From contig RFJH01000316.1 in NCBI GenBank assembly GCA_003694975.1, positions 1 through 11,110 on the forward strand: a stretch of 11,110 nt of DNA. The letters are read 5' to 3'. Below the pieces are notes generated by a model, which was not told the origin of the DNA, did not search any database, and saw only the letters and a program-made list of their open reading frames with translations. The translations under genes and the position numbers were made by a program. Origin of the DNA: Anaerolineae bacterium. GTDB lineage: Bacteria > Chloroflexota > Anaerolineae > Anaerolineales > Villigracilaceae. Of the stretch, positions 1 through 6,449 are shown in pieces. The number at the start of each line of letters is the position of its first letter. Within the stretch, counting starts at the first letter, position 1.

Positions 1-161
1 AGGTCGCTCAGGGCGGCACGGGCCTCGCGAAACGCCTCTTCGGGGCGGCGGTCGTTCAGGGTCACGCGCGCACCGTGACGCGCCAGGTAGCGCGCCAGAG
101 CCTGTCCCTGGCGAGCCGCTCCGAGGATGAGTACCCGTTGTCCGTCCCAGTCTGAGGTCAT
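1..161 (-). CDS. murD: UDP-N-acetylmuramoyl-L-alanine--D-glutamate ligase, N-terminal fragment (cut by window edge)
   Basis: Only the first 53 codons are inside the window. MurD is the cytoplasmic ligase that adds D-glutamate to UDP-MurNAc-L-Ala. The visible part reads as a Rossmann-like beta strand and glycine loop (VLILGAARQGQALARYL, about residues 10-26), then a second strand (ARVTLND). This fits the UDP-MurNAc-binding N-terminal domain of MurD. The glycine loop is GAARQG, where family members more often have GxGxSG or GLGRSG. The ATG at 161 is preceded by GGAG on the coding strand; a GTG lies one codon upstream in frame. The start is 16 bp after the mraY stop, as expected in a dcw operon. 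The call rests on this short stretch plus position after mraY; the catalytic domains are outside the window. Confidence 0.8.
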   Translation of the reverse strand, partial: MTSDWDGQRVLILGAARQGQALARYLARHGARVTLNDRRPEEAFREARAALSD

Positions 162-177
162 CACCGTTCACTCCACG

Positions 178-1176
178 TCATACCAGCGCCAGTGCGACGC
201 CGATCATCGCGGCCAGAAGGCCGATCAACCAAAAGCGTTGTACTACCTGTGTCTCGCTCCAGCCCAATAACTCGAAGTGCAGGTGGATGGGAGACATTTT
301 GAAGAGGCGCTTTCCCTTCGTCAGTTTGAAGTACGAGACTTGCAGGATGACGCTCACGGCCTCGCTGACCGGCACGATGGCAATGATGGCGAGGAGGGGC
401 CACTGGCCGGTCATCAAGGCAACCACGGCCAGGGTTGCACCGAGGGAGAGGGAACCGGTATCGCCCATGAAGAGTTCCGCCGGGTGGACGTTGAACCACA
501 GGAAGCCGAAGATGGCACCGACCAGGGTGAAGCAGAAGCGCGTCAGGAAGACCTGTCCCTGCATGACGGCGATCCCGCCGTAGGCGGCGAAGGCGGTGGC
601 CGTGATCAGACCGGCTAAGCCGTCCAGACCATCGGTAAAGTTGACCGCGTTTGACGAGCCAACGATGATGAACGCGGCGATGGGGACGTACCACGCTCCA
701 AGCGGGATCTCGCCGTGGACGCCCGGCAGGTACATCTCCGGGACCTGAAGCAGGTACTTCAGCACCAGAGCCGTCCCTACTCCCAGGATGAGTTGCACGA
801 GGAACTTTTCGCGCGCCCGCAGTCCTTCGCCGCGCCGTTTGCCGCGAATCCCTTCCCAGTCGTCCACGGCGCCCAGGATGGCGTAGGCGGTCATCACGAT
901 CAGGGGCACAAGGACGGAACGGCCCACGCCGGAGCGGGTGAGGCCGATCAGGGAGACGGCGTTGAGCAGCACGGTGAGCAACATGACCGGCAGGAGGATC
1001 ATCACACCGCCCATCGTCGGTGTGCCCATCTTGACGGCGTGGAAACCGGGTTCGTCCACGCGAATGCGTTTGCCGATTTTGAAGTGACGCAGCACGCGCA
1101 GCAGCGGCCCACCCCAGATGACGGTGAGCATAAAGGAAAGGCCGGCCAGGCTGAGGGCAAGCGAGGTCTCTTTCAT
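178..1176 (-). CDS. mraY: Phospho-N-acetylmuramoyl-pentapeptide-transferase (lipid I synthase)
   Basis: A 332-residue integral membrane enzyme that transfers phospho-MurNAc-pentapeptide to undecaprenyl phosphate to make lipid I, the first membrane step of peptidoglycan synthesis. Visible family motifs in order: KMGTPTMGG (49-57), the aspartate pair in GAVDDWEG (D105, D106), NAVNFTDGLDGL (176-187), FMGDTGS (236-242) and MSPIHLHFE (294-302). Many hydrophobic segments span the protein. The usual cytoplasmic HHH motif reads H298-L299-H300 here, so the central histidine is missing. The chosen ATG at 1176 overlaps the murF stop as ATGA and has GGAG 8 nt upstream. A longer reading from 1257 would run 27 codons into murF and has no family support. 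Length is normal (family about 320-360). Confidence 0.95.
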   Translation of the reverse strand: MKETSLALSLAGLSFMLTVIWGGPLLRVLRHFKIGKRIRVDEPGFHAVKMGTPTMGGVMILLPVMLLTVLLNAVSLIGLTRSGVGRSVLVPLIVMTAYAILGAVDDWEGIRGKRRGEGLRAREKFLVQLILGVGTALVLKYLLQVPEMYLPGVHGEIPLGAWYVPIAAFIIVGSSNAVNFTDGLDGLAGLITATAFAAYGGIAVMQGQVFLTRFCFTLVGAIFGFLWFNVHPAELFMGDTGSLSLGATLAVVALMTGQWPLLAIIAIVPVSEAVSVILQVSYFKLTKGKRLFKMSPIHLHFELLGWSETQVVQRFWLIGLLAAMIGVALALV

Positions 1177-2618
1177 TCCTGTTTCTCCAGGGCGGCCACG
1201 ATGCGGTCCATGCGCATGCCGTGCGAGCCTTTGACCAGGACCACGTCCTCGCGACACAGTTTCTTTTTCAGATAGGCGATGACTTCTTCTACCTCGTCGA
1301 ACTCGGCGATGGCGGATTCCCTCATGCCGGCGCGCCGGGCTGCACGGGCGATGATGTGGGCGCGCTCCCCAAACGTGACCAGGAGGTCGGCCACCTGGGC
1401 GGCGCGTAACCCTACCAGTTCGTGCCCTTGTTGCTCGTAAGGCCCGAGTTCGAGCATGTCACCCAGGACGGCGACTTTGCGCCCTTCCAGTTCGTCCAGC
1501 AGGTTCAGGGCGGCCAGGGTGGATTGTGGGGAGGCGTTGTAGGTGTCGTCCAGGATCAGCGCGCCGACCTCGCTGCGCACGGCTACCAGACGCAACTGGG
1601 TGTGTCCCTGCCGCAGGCCGCTGAAAATCTCCTGCCAGGTCAACCCTTCCACCAGGCCGACTGCCGTCGCCCGCAGCGCAGTGTGCACCGAATGGCGACC
1701 GAGCAATGGCACGCGCACATGCAGGGTTTCCTGGCGATAGTGCAGGCGGAAGCGGATACCTTCCAGGCCGAGCCCCTGCACGTCGTCTGCCCAGAGGTCG
1801 GCTTCCGGTGAGAGGCCGTAGAAGAAGACGCGGGCTTTGGTCTTCTCTTCCATCTGACGCACCCAGGGGTCATCGTAGTTCAAGATGGCTACTCCCTCCG
1901 GTGCGGGGGGCAGGGCCTGCACCAGTTCCGCTTTGCCGCGTGCGATGGCTTCCTGTGATCCGGCGCGCTCGGCGTGGACGGTGCCGATGTTGGTCACCAC
2001 GCCGACCTGGGGCAGAGCGATATCGCACAGGAAGGCGATCTCACCGGGGACGTAGAAACCCATTTCCAGCACGGCGCGATCGTGTCCGCTTCCCAGGCGC
2101 AGGATGGTCAGCGGCAGCCCGATTTCGTTGTTCAGGTTGCCGGGATTCTTTAATGTGTGATAGCGTTGACTGAGCACCTCGGCAGCCAGTTCCTTGGTCG
2201 TGGATTTGCCTACACTGCCTGTGATACCGATCACGCGCAGATCGAGTTTGCGCCGCCAGAAGCGGGCGATTTGCTGCAGGGCGCTCAGAGAATTCTCCAC
2301 CCGCAGGCAGAGGGGGCCGGCGAGCGAATCGGCGAGGGAGGTGAGGGCGGTCGTATCCGGGGGGCGGCGTAGATCGAGCACCGGAAACGGCTCGGTGATT
2401 TCGTGTTCGATGAGGGCGAACGAAGCGCCACGTTGAAAGGCCTCGGCCACGAAGTCGTGGCCGTCCACACGTTCACCGCGCAGGGCAACGAACAGCGACC
2501 CGGGGATGGCCTGACGCGAGTCAATAGCCGCCTCGGTGATGATGGCGGTAGCCTGTTCAGGACGTACGCCCGTCAGGGCTTCAATCGTGTCTGCCAGAGT
2601 CAGCATGGTTGACGGCAT
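1173..2618 (-). CDS. murF: UDP-N-acetylmuramoyl-tripeptide--D-alanyl-D-alanine ligase
   Basis: A 481-residue cytoplasmic ATP-dependent ligase that adds D-Ala-D-Ala to the UDP-MurNAc-tripeptide, finishing the soluble peptidoglycan precursor. The N-terminal substrate domain carries DSR and the LFVALRGERVDGHDF region (42-56). The ATP loop is GITGSVGKST (131-140). NLNNEIGLPLT (161-171), EMG (185-187) and the probable carbamylated lysine in RGKAEL (K229) follow. LDDTYNASP (356-364) and VKGSHGMRMD (462-471) mark the C-terminal domain and separate MurF from MurE and MurC. The ATG at 2618 has GGAGAG (2629-2634 on the opposite strand), which lies inside the end of the upstream PBP gene, 10 nt from the start. 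A second in-frame ATG lies four codons later. The gap to the PBP stop is 6 bp, and the 3' end overlaps mraY by 4 bp. Confidence 0.96.
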   Translation of the reverse strand: MPSTMLTLADTIEALTGVRPEQATAIITEAAIDSRQAIPGSLFVALRGERVDGHDFVAEAFQRGASFALIEHEITEPFPVLDLRRPPDTTALTSLADSLAGPLCLRVENSLSALQQIARFWRRKLDLRVIGITGSVGKSTTKELAAEVLSQRYHTLKNPGNLNNEIGLPLTILRLGSGHDRAVLEMGFYVPGEIAFLCDIALPQVGVVTNIGTVHAERAGSQEAIARGKAELVQALPPAPEGVAILNYDDPWVRQMEEKTKARVFFYGLSPEADLWADDVQGLGLEGIRFRLHYRQETLHVRVPLLGRHSVHTALRATAVGLVEGLTWQEIFSGLRQGHTQLRLVAVRSEVGALILDDTYNASPQSTLAALNLLDELEGRKVAVLGDMLELGPYEQQGHELVGLRAAQVADLLVTFGERAHIIARAARRAGMRESAIAEFDEVEEVIAYLKKKLCREDVVLVKGSHGMRMDRIVAALEKQE

Positions 2619-2624
2619 GATGGT

Positions 2625-4388
2625 TTATCTCTCCATTGTCTTCTGGCGAACGGCGTCAGGTGGAATATCCAACAAAACCACGGTCTTTCTAACCACCTCG
2701 GCGAACACCGGTGCGGCGGTCTCGGAGCCCCAGATGGACGAGGTGGGTTTCTCCAGCCAGACGTAGACGATGAAGCGTGGGTCATCCACCGGCCCCCATC
2801 CAATGAAGGAGGCATTGGTTATGCCGCTGGTGTAGTAGCCGTAGGGGGTGGGAATTTGGGCCGTGCCCGTCTTCCCTGCCACCCGGTAGCCGGGTACCAG
2901 GGCTGCGGAGGATTCGCCTTCCAGGGAGACGGCCAGCATCTCACTCAGGAGGTGTGCTGCCTCGGCGGAAATCGGGGTGCCGGCGTACTGTATTGGTGTG
3001 TTGTACTGCTGCCCCTCTTCCACCATCGCATAAAGCACGTGTGGTGTGACCATCCGCCCTCCGTTGGTGATGGCGGAAGCCGCCATGACCATCTGGATGG
3101 GGGTGACGGTGACGCCCTGACCAAAGGCGTTCGTGCCCAGATCTACGGGGTACCAATCTGCATCGCCGGGGACCTTGAGCCGCCCTGTTGCTTCGCCGGC
3201 CAGATCGATTCCGGTAGCGTGGCCAAAACCGAAACGTTGCATGTAGTCGTAAAAGGTCTGGGGGCCGAGTTGTGTGGCAACCCAGGCCAGGCAGACGTTT
3301 AATGAGTGTTGCATGCAGCCGAGCATCGTCTGGGGGCCCCAGGCCTGTTCGTCCCAGTTTTTGATTGTCACACCGCCGACCTGGATGGCGCCGGTATCCA
3401 GGAAGGGAGTATCCGGCGAAACCACGCCGGTATCCAGCGCGGCGGCCATGGTAAAGACCTTCATCACAGAGCCCGGCTCATACGGCATACTGACGGCGCG
3501 GTTGAACTCGCTGGCGTTTTGATACACGGAATCGTAATTCCAGAACCGGTTGAGGTCCATGCGTGGGGTGGAGGCCATGGCGAGGATTTCGCCGTTGCGT
3601 GGGTCCATCACGACGATGGTGCCGTTCTCCGCGCCGGTCCGGTACAGAGCCTGGGCGAGGATGTCTTCCACGGCGAGTTGCAGTTCTCGATCCAGGGTGA
3701 GGATCAGCGTGGCGCCCTGGGGGATTTTCGGGGTCTCTTCCACGCGGTTGGGGTCGAGCGGCACCCATACGGTGACCGGTTTTCCGGCCAGGTTGTCGTT
3801 GTATTTCTCTTCCACACCGAAGTAGCCGCGCCCTTCGCGCGTTACGAAACCGAGGACGTTCGCCGCCAAATCACCTTCCGGGTAACTGCGTTGCAGGTGA
3901 GACCGAATTTCCAGACCGGCCAGACTGGGAGAGTCCGCCGCGGAGGAATCTGTAGGTTGTTCAGAGAGGCTTTCGATCAACTGCTGAAGCACCTCTGCTT
4001 TTTGTGCGGGGACGAAATCGGTGATTGGCAGGTAAACCTGTCCCTGGGGGGGATTGATCAACTTCTCGTACACGCGGTTGTAGTCCATGCCCAGGTGGGT
4101 GCTGAGCGCCAGGGCAATCGTATGCGGATTGCGCATGGCTTTCAGGTCCACGCCTATCTCGTAGACAGTTTGATTTCCGGCCAGGAGGTAGCCGTTGCGG
4201 TCGTAGATTTCCCCTCGCGTCGGGTAGATGGTGCGGAACTGACCTGCGTAGCGGTCGCTTTGCTGGCGAAGGAACGCGGCTGCCTCCGGACTGTTTTGAA
4301 TGCGAACCACCTGGGCCACCACGGAGAAGCCCAGGAAGGTGAAAAGCACGGCCACAGCCTGCGAGCGCCAGATGAATTGCTTTCTCAT
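2625..4388 (-). CDS. ftsI: Class B penicillin-binding protein (FtsI/PBP2-type transpeptidase)
   Basis: A 587-residue membrane-anchored D,D-transpeptidase expected to cross-link septal peptidoglycan with FtsW. One N-terminal membrane segment (about 9-29) is followed by the PBP dimerisation or pedestal region (RGEIYDRNG, 58-66; SYPEGDLAANVLGF, 168-181). The transpeptidase domain follows, with all three active-site motifs: SVMK (S307, K310), SLN (362-364) and KTG (506-508). No PASTA repeat follows; the protein ends about 80 residues after KTG. The ATG at 4388 overlaps the stop of the ftsL-like gene as ATGA, with AGGA 10 nt upstream. A longer reading from 4445 only adds residues encoded over ftsL. 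FtsI-like is inferred from the dcw position. The domain is certain; the exact class (FtsI against elongation PBP2) is not. Confidence 0.93.
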   Translation of the reverse strand: MRKQFIWRSQAVAVLFTFLGFSVVAQVVRIQNSPEAAAFLRQQSDRYAGQFRTIYPTRGEIYDRNGYLLAGNQTVYEIGVDLKAMRNPHTIALALSTHLGMDYNRVYEKLINPPQGQVYLPITDFVPAQKAEVLQQLIESLSEQPTDSSAADSPSLAGLEIRSHLQRSYPEGDLAANVLGFVTREGRGYFGVEEKYNDNLAGKPVTVWVPLDPNRVEETPKIPQGATLILTLDRELQLAVEDILAQALYRTGAENGTIVVMDPRNGEILAMASTPRMDLNRFWNYDSVYQNASEFNRAVSMPYEPGSVMKVFTMAAALDTGVVSPDTPFLDTGAIQVGGVTIKNWDEQAWGPQTMLGCMQHSLNVCLAWVATQLGPQTFYDYMQRFGFGHATGIDLAGEATGRLKVPGDADWYPVDLGTNAFGQGVTVTPIQMVMAASAITNGGRMVTPHVLYAMVEEGQQYNTPIQYAGTPISAEAAHLLSEMLAVSLEGESSAALVPGYRVAGKTGTAQIPTPYGYYTSGITNASFIGWGPVDDPRFIVYVWLEKPTSSIWGSETAAPVFAEVVRKTVVLLDIPPDAVRQKTMER

Positions 4389-4852
4389 CGTTGTGATGTC
4401 CTGTTGCCGGCGGGAGTGGTTTCCTGTAAGCGGTCGAGGAACCAATCGAACAGGGACTGGGTGTAGGCAGCCGGCACGGCAATGGCACCGGAGTGCGAGG
4501 TGTGGGAAGCAAAGGATACGGGGCCAGAAGGCCAGTATCCCGGCACGAAAATGTATTCCAGGTCTTCCGGCTCGGCGGGCGAAAAGCCCATCGCACGCGC
4601 TCGACGTTCCATTTCCGCTGTGGAGCGCAGGCGGGCCAGTTCAATGGTCAGATCGGCGTTCTCCTGGCGGATATCTTCGATCTCTGCCGAGAGTTCCTGT
4701 ATCTCACGCCCGAGAATTGCCGTCCGGGCCGTGACGCTCAGATACAGTGCGGCGACCATCGCCGCGAAGACCACAACGGCGAGGACGGTCACCACGATCT
4801 GGCGTTGCACGCGCCAGGGGGCTTGCCGGTAGGCGTGAGTAAGGGTTGTCAT
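4385..4852 (-). CDS. FtsL/DivIC-like cell division protein with C-terminal extension
   Basis: A 155-residue bitopic membrane protein in the usual ftsL position between rsmH and the PBP gene. It has a basic cytoplasmic N-terminus (HAYRQAPWRVQRQ), one membrane segment (about residues 20-42), then a coiled-coil stretch (ILGREIQELSAEIEDIRQEN and following heptads, about 50-85). An RARAMGFSPAEPEDLEYIFVP region follows, typical of FtsL/septum formation initiator proteins. These proteins form the FtsQ-FtsL-FtsB/DivIC complex that activates the FtsWI synthase. About 55 residues follow the usual FtsL end, including a Ser/His/Ala-rich linker and a final amphipathic stretch (YTQSLFDWFLDRLQ). The ATG at 4852 is the first plausible start; its Shine-Dalgarno is weak (AAGG, 11 nt away). 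Sequence identity in this family is low, so the call rests on topology and position. Confidence 0.82.
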   Translation of the reverse strand: MTTLTHAYRQAPWRVQRQIVVTVLAVVVFAAMVAALYLSVTARTAILGREIQELSAEIEDIRQENADLTIELARLRSTAEMERRARAMGFSPAEPEDLEYIFVPGYWPSGPVSFASHTSHSGAIAVPAAYTQSLFDWFLDRLQETTPAGNRTSQR

Positions 4853-4928
4853 CTGTTGTTCAACCTTTTGTTGTGTATGGCCACAATAAATTCTCTGCCA
4901 ATGATTGCTGCGGCCAGTGGTCGGGCGG

Positions 4929-5849
4929 TCAACGTTTTTCGGCCACCCGTAGGCGGGCACTGCGCGCCCGGGGGTTAGCGGCGACTTCGGCTTCTGTGGG
5001 GGTGAGCGGCCTGGGGGTGAGTACGTTCAACGTGGCTTTGTGTCCACAGGTGCACACCGGTTGGCGGGGCGGGCAAAGGCAATCCCGGCTCTCTCGGCGG
5101 AAGAATTGTTTCACGATGCGGTCCTCCAGCGAGTGAAAGGCGATGATGGCCAGTCTTCCACCCGGTGAGAGCGCGGTCACTGCCTGAGGGAGAAAGCGCT
5201 CCAGGGCAGTTAGTTCATCGTTGACGGCGATGCGCAGGGCCTGGAAGGTGCGTGTGGCGGGATGCAGGTGTCCGCTACGGGGGAGGATGCGCTCAATGAG
5301 GGAGGCCAGTTCACGGGTCGTGCGGAACGGTCGTTCCCGAACGATGGCATGGGCGATGCGGCGGGCGTGTCGCTCCTCACCGTAGCGGTAGATCAGGTCG
5401 GCCAGTTCGTTCTCGCTTAAGGTGTTGACCAGGTCGGCGGCAGTGCGAGGGGCTTCGGGGTCGAAGCGCATGTCCAGGGGGCCATCCCGGAGGAAGGAGA
5501 AGCCTCGTTCCGGCGAATCGAACTGCATGGAGGAGGCACCCAGATCGAGGAGGATACCGTTCACCGCCTCCCAACCTACTCCGGCGAGGACATCAAGGAG
5601 GGAGGTGTAGGAGGCCCGCACCAAGTGGACGCGCTCTCCGTAAGGAGCCAAGGACTCACGGGCGAGCGCCAGCGCCTGCGGGTCTACGTCGAGGCCCAGC
5701 AGTCGCCCATCTGGTTTGCAGGCCTCCAGAATGCCGCGAGCGTGTCCGCCCGCGCCCACCGTCCCGTCCACATAGCGCCCCGGGCTTTGGGGTTGCAGTG
5801 CCTGTATGGTTTCGTGGTAAAGTACGGGTTGATGTGGTACGTTGTCCAT
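4929..5849 (-). CDS. rsmH: 16S rRNA (cytosine-1402-N4)-methyltransferase
   Basis: A 306-residue SAM-dependent methyltransferase that modifies C1402 (N4) in the decoding centre of 16S rRNA. It is classically the second gene of dcw clusters. Motifs in order: HQPVLYHE (6-13), SAM-binding DGTVGAGGH (28-36), GLDVDP (52-57), LDLGASSMQFD (101-111), RDGPLDMRFD (121-130), ATRTFQALRIAVNDEL (198-213) and FHSLEDRIVK (238-247). A CxC-x6-CxC cluster (C257, C259, C266, C268) followed by HKATLNVLT matches the tail seen in many Gram-positive-type RsmH proteins. Length is normal. The ATG at 5849 lies 32 bp after the mraZ stop. No convincing Shine-Dalgarno is visible; instead the start codon directly follows an inverted repeat (see 5850-5886). 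Confidence 0.97.
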   Translation of the reverse strand: MDNVPHQPVLYHETIQALQPQSPGRYVDGTVGAGGHARGILEACKPDGRLLGLDVDPQALALARESLAPYGERVHLVRASYTSLLDVLAGVGWEAVNGILLDLGASSMQFDSPERGFSFLRDGPLDMRFDPEAPRTAADLVNTLSENELADLIYRYGEERHARRIAHAIVRERPFRTTRELASLIERILPRSGHLHPATRTFQALRIAVNDELTALERFLPQAVTALSPGGRLAIIAFHSLEDRIVKQFFRRESRDCLCPPRQPVCTCGHKATLNVLTPRPLTPTEAEVAANPRARSARLRVAEKR

Positions 5850-5886
5850 CGTAGTAACGGCCTGTAACGCCGGGAGCGTTACTACG
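5850..5886 (-). promoter_or_regulatory. Competing hairpins at the mraZ-rsmH junction
   Basis: A perfect 10-bp inverted repeat (5850-5859 CGTAGTAACG with 5877-5886 CGTTACTACG, 17-nt loop) runs from the mraZ stop codon to the base before the rsmH ATG. An alternative 7-bp hairpin (5864-5870 with 5876-5882, 5-nt loop) uses part of the same right arm, so the two cannot form together. On the coding strand the mraZ stop TAG is followed by an in-frame TAA. Neither hairpin has a U-run, so a terminator is unlikely. Control of rsmH translation by mraZ translation is an inference. Confidence 0.5.
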
Positions 5887-6322
5887 GACGGCTCGACAGG
5901 TCAAGCGTCGCGAAACGCCGGTTGTTCGCTTCGGTATCCTGGATTTGTGCCATTTGCTCGTCCCAGGAGGGCGGTGACCATATTTCGAAGTATTCGCCTT
6001 GTCCGGCGATGACGGCCTCGCTATCCAGGCCGACCACCTCGCGTAGCCTTTGGGGAACCAGGATGCGCCCTACTTTATCCGTTTCAACGGGGTAGGCGTT
6101 TGAGAGGATCAGGCGGCGGAGAAGACGGGCGGTCGGGTCGGCCAGGTTCATGGCGTTGATGCGTTCGTAGACCTGGCGAAAATACTCCGTCGTCATTACC
6201 ATCAGGCAGCGGTCGAAGCCCTGGGTGATGAAGGCGCCATCGACCAGCAACTCGCGGAAGCGAGCCGGAATGGTGAGGCGACCTTTCTCATCGAGCGAGT
6301 GACGGTACTGACCCAGGAACAT
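5882..6322 (-). CDS. mraZ: MraZ, DNA-binding repressor of the dcw cluster
   Basis: A 146-residue protein made of two AbrB/SpoVT-like half-repeats, each with the family motif: LDEKGRLTIPARFR (10-23) and TDKVGRILVPQRLR (81-94). Known MraZ proteins form multimeric rings and bind tandem GTGG-type repeats upstream of their own gene to repress the dcw operon. Such repeats are present here at 6396-6420. The ATG at 6322 gives the canonical start MFLGQYRHSLDEKGR. A reading from 6400 would add 26 residues encoded by the leader and operator, so it is rejected. The Shine-Dalgarno is weak (AGAG-like). It is the first gene of the cluster, ends with tandem stops TAG-TAA, and is followed 32 bp later by rsmH. 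Length is normal. Confidence 0.97.
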   Translation of the reverse strand: MFLGQYRHSLDEKGRLTIPARFRELLVDGAFITQGFDRCLMVMTTEYFRQVYERINAMNLADPTARLLRRLILSNAYPVETDKVGRILVPQRLREVVGLDSEAVIAGQGEYFEIWSPPSWDEQMAQIQDTEANNRRFATLDLSSRP

Positions 6323-6348
6323 TTGTTCTACTCTGCCTATTAAGCGGA

Positions 6349-6371
6349 GAACGCCGGAAAGCCCGGCGTTC
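6349..6371 (-). promoter_or_regulatory. GC-rich hairpin in the mraZ leader
   Basis: A perfect 9-bp stem (GAACGCCGG, 6349-6357, with CCGGCGTTC, 6363-6371) and a 5-nt loop lie 26 nt upstream of the mraZ start codon. The hairpin is inside the transcribed leader predicted from the promoter at 6421-6449. No U-run follows in the direction of mraZ. Its core CCGGCGTT also occurs in the mraZ-rsmH junction structure. The role is unknown; mRNA stability or translation control are possibilities. Confidence 0.45.
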
Positions 6372-6395
6372 GTGGGGGAAATCGTGGACGCATCC

Positions 6396-6420
6396 TCCAC
6401 TTTCTCCCACTTTTTCCCAC
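6396..6420 (-). promoter_or_regulatory. Putative MraZ operator: three direct repeats
   Basis: On the coding strand, boxes GTGGG (6416-6420), GTGGG (6406-6410) and GTGGA (6396-6400) are spaced exactly 10 bp, with A-rich 5-bp spacers (AAAAA, AGAAA). This agrees with the described E. coli MraZ site (TGGGN repeats with 5-nt spacers) and the Mycoplasma consensus with AAAGTG. The first box abuts the -10 element, so bound MraZ would cover the transcription start and block the promoter, giving autorepression. Confidence 0.85.
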
Positions 6421-6449
6421 ATTGTACATTAAATGGGCTTAAAAAGCAA
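6421..6449 (-). promoter_or_regulatory. Predicted sigma70-type promoter for the mraZ-dcw operon
   Basis: On the coding strand there is a -35 hexamer TTGCTT (6444-6449), a 17-bp spacer and a -10 hexamer TACAAT (6421-6426). The transcription start would be near 6414, giving a leader of about 90 nt. The element is AT-rich against a GC-rich surround and lies directly upstream of the MraZ boxes. Confidence 0.75.

Noticed and set aside
1177..1257. Upstream extension of mraY by 27 codons
   Set aside because: It would overlap the 3' end of murF, has no family similarity, and the ATGA overlap start at 1176 has a good ribosome site.
3306..4466. A 386-codon plus-strand open frame opposite the PBP gene
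   Set aside because: It lies wholly antisense to a gene with all transpeptidase motifs, its translation resembles no family I know, and long antisense frames are common in GC-rich coding DNA.
6372..6388. GTGGG and GTGGA on the plus strand as extra MraZ boxes
   Set aside because: They are in the opposite orientation and 12 bp apart, which breaks the 10-bp spacing of the operator.
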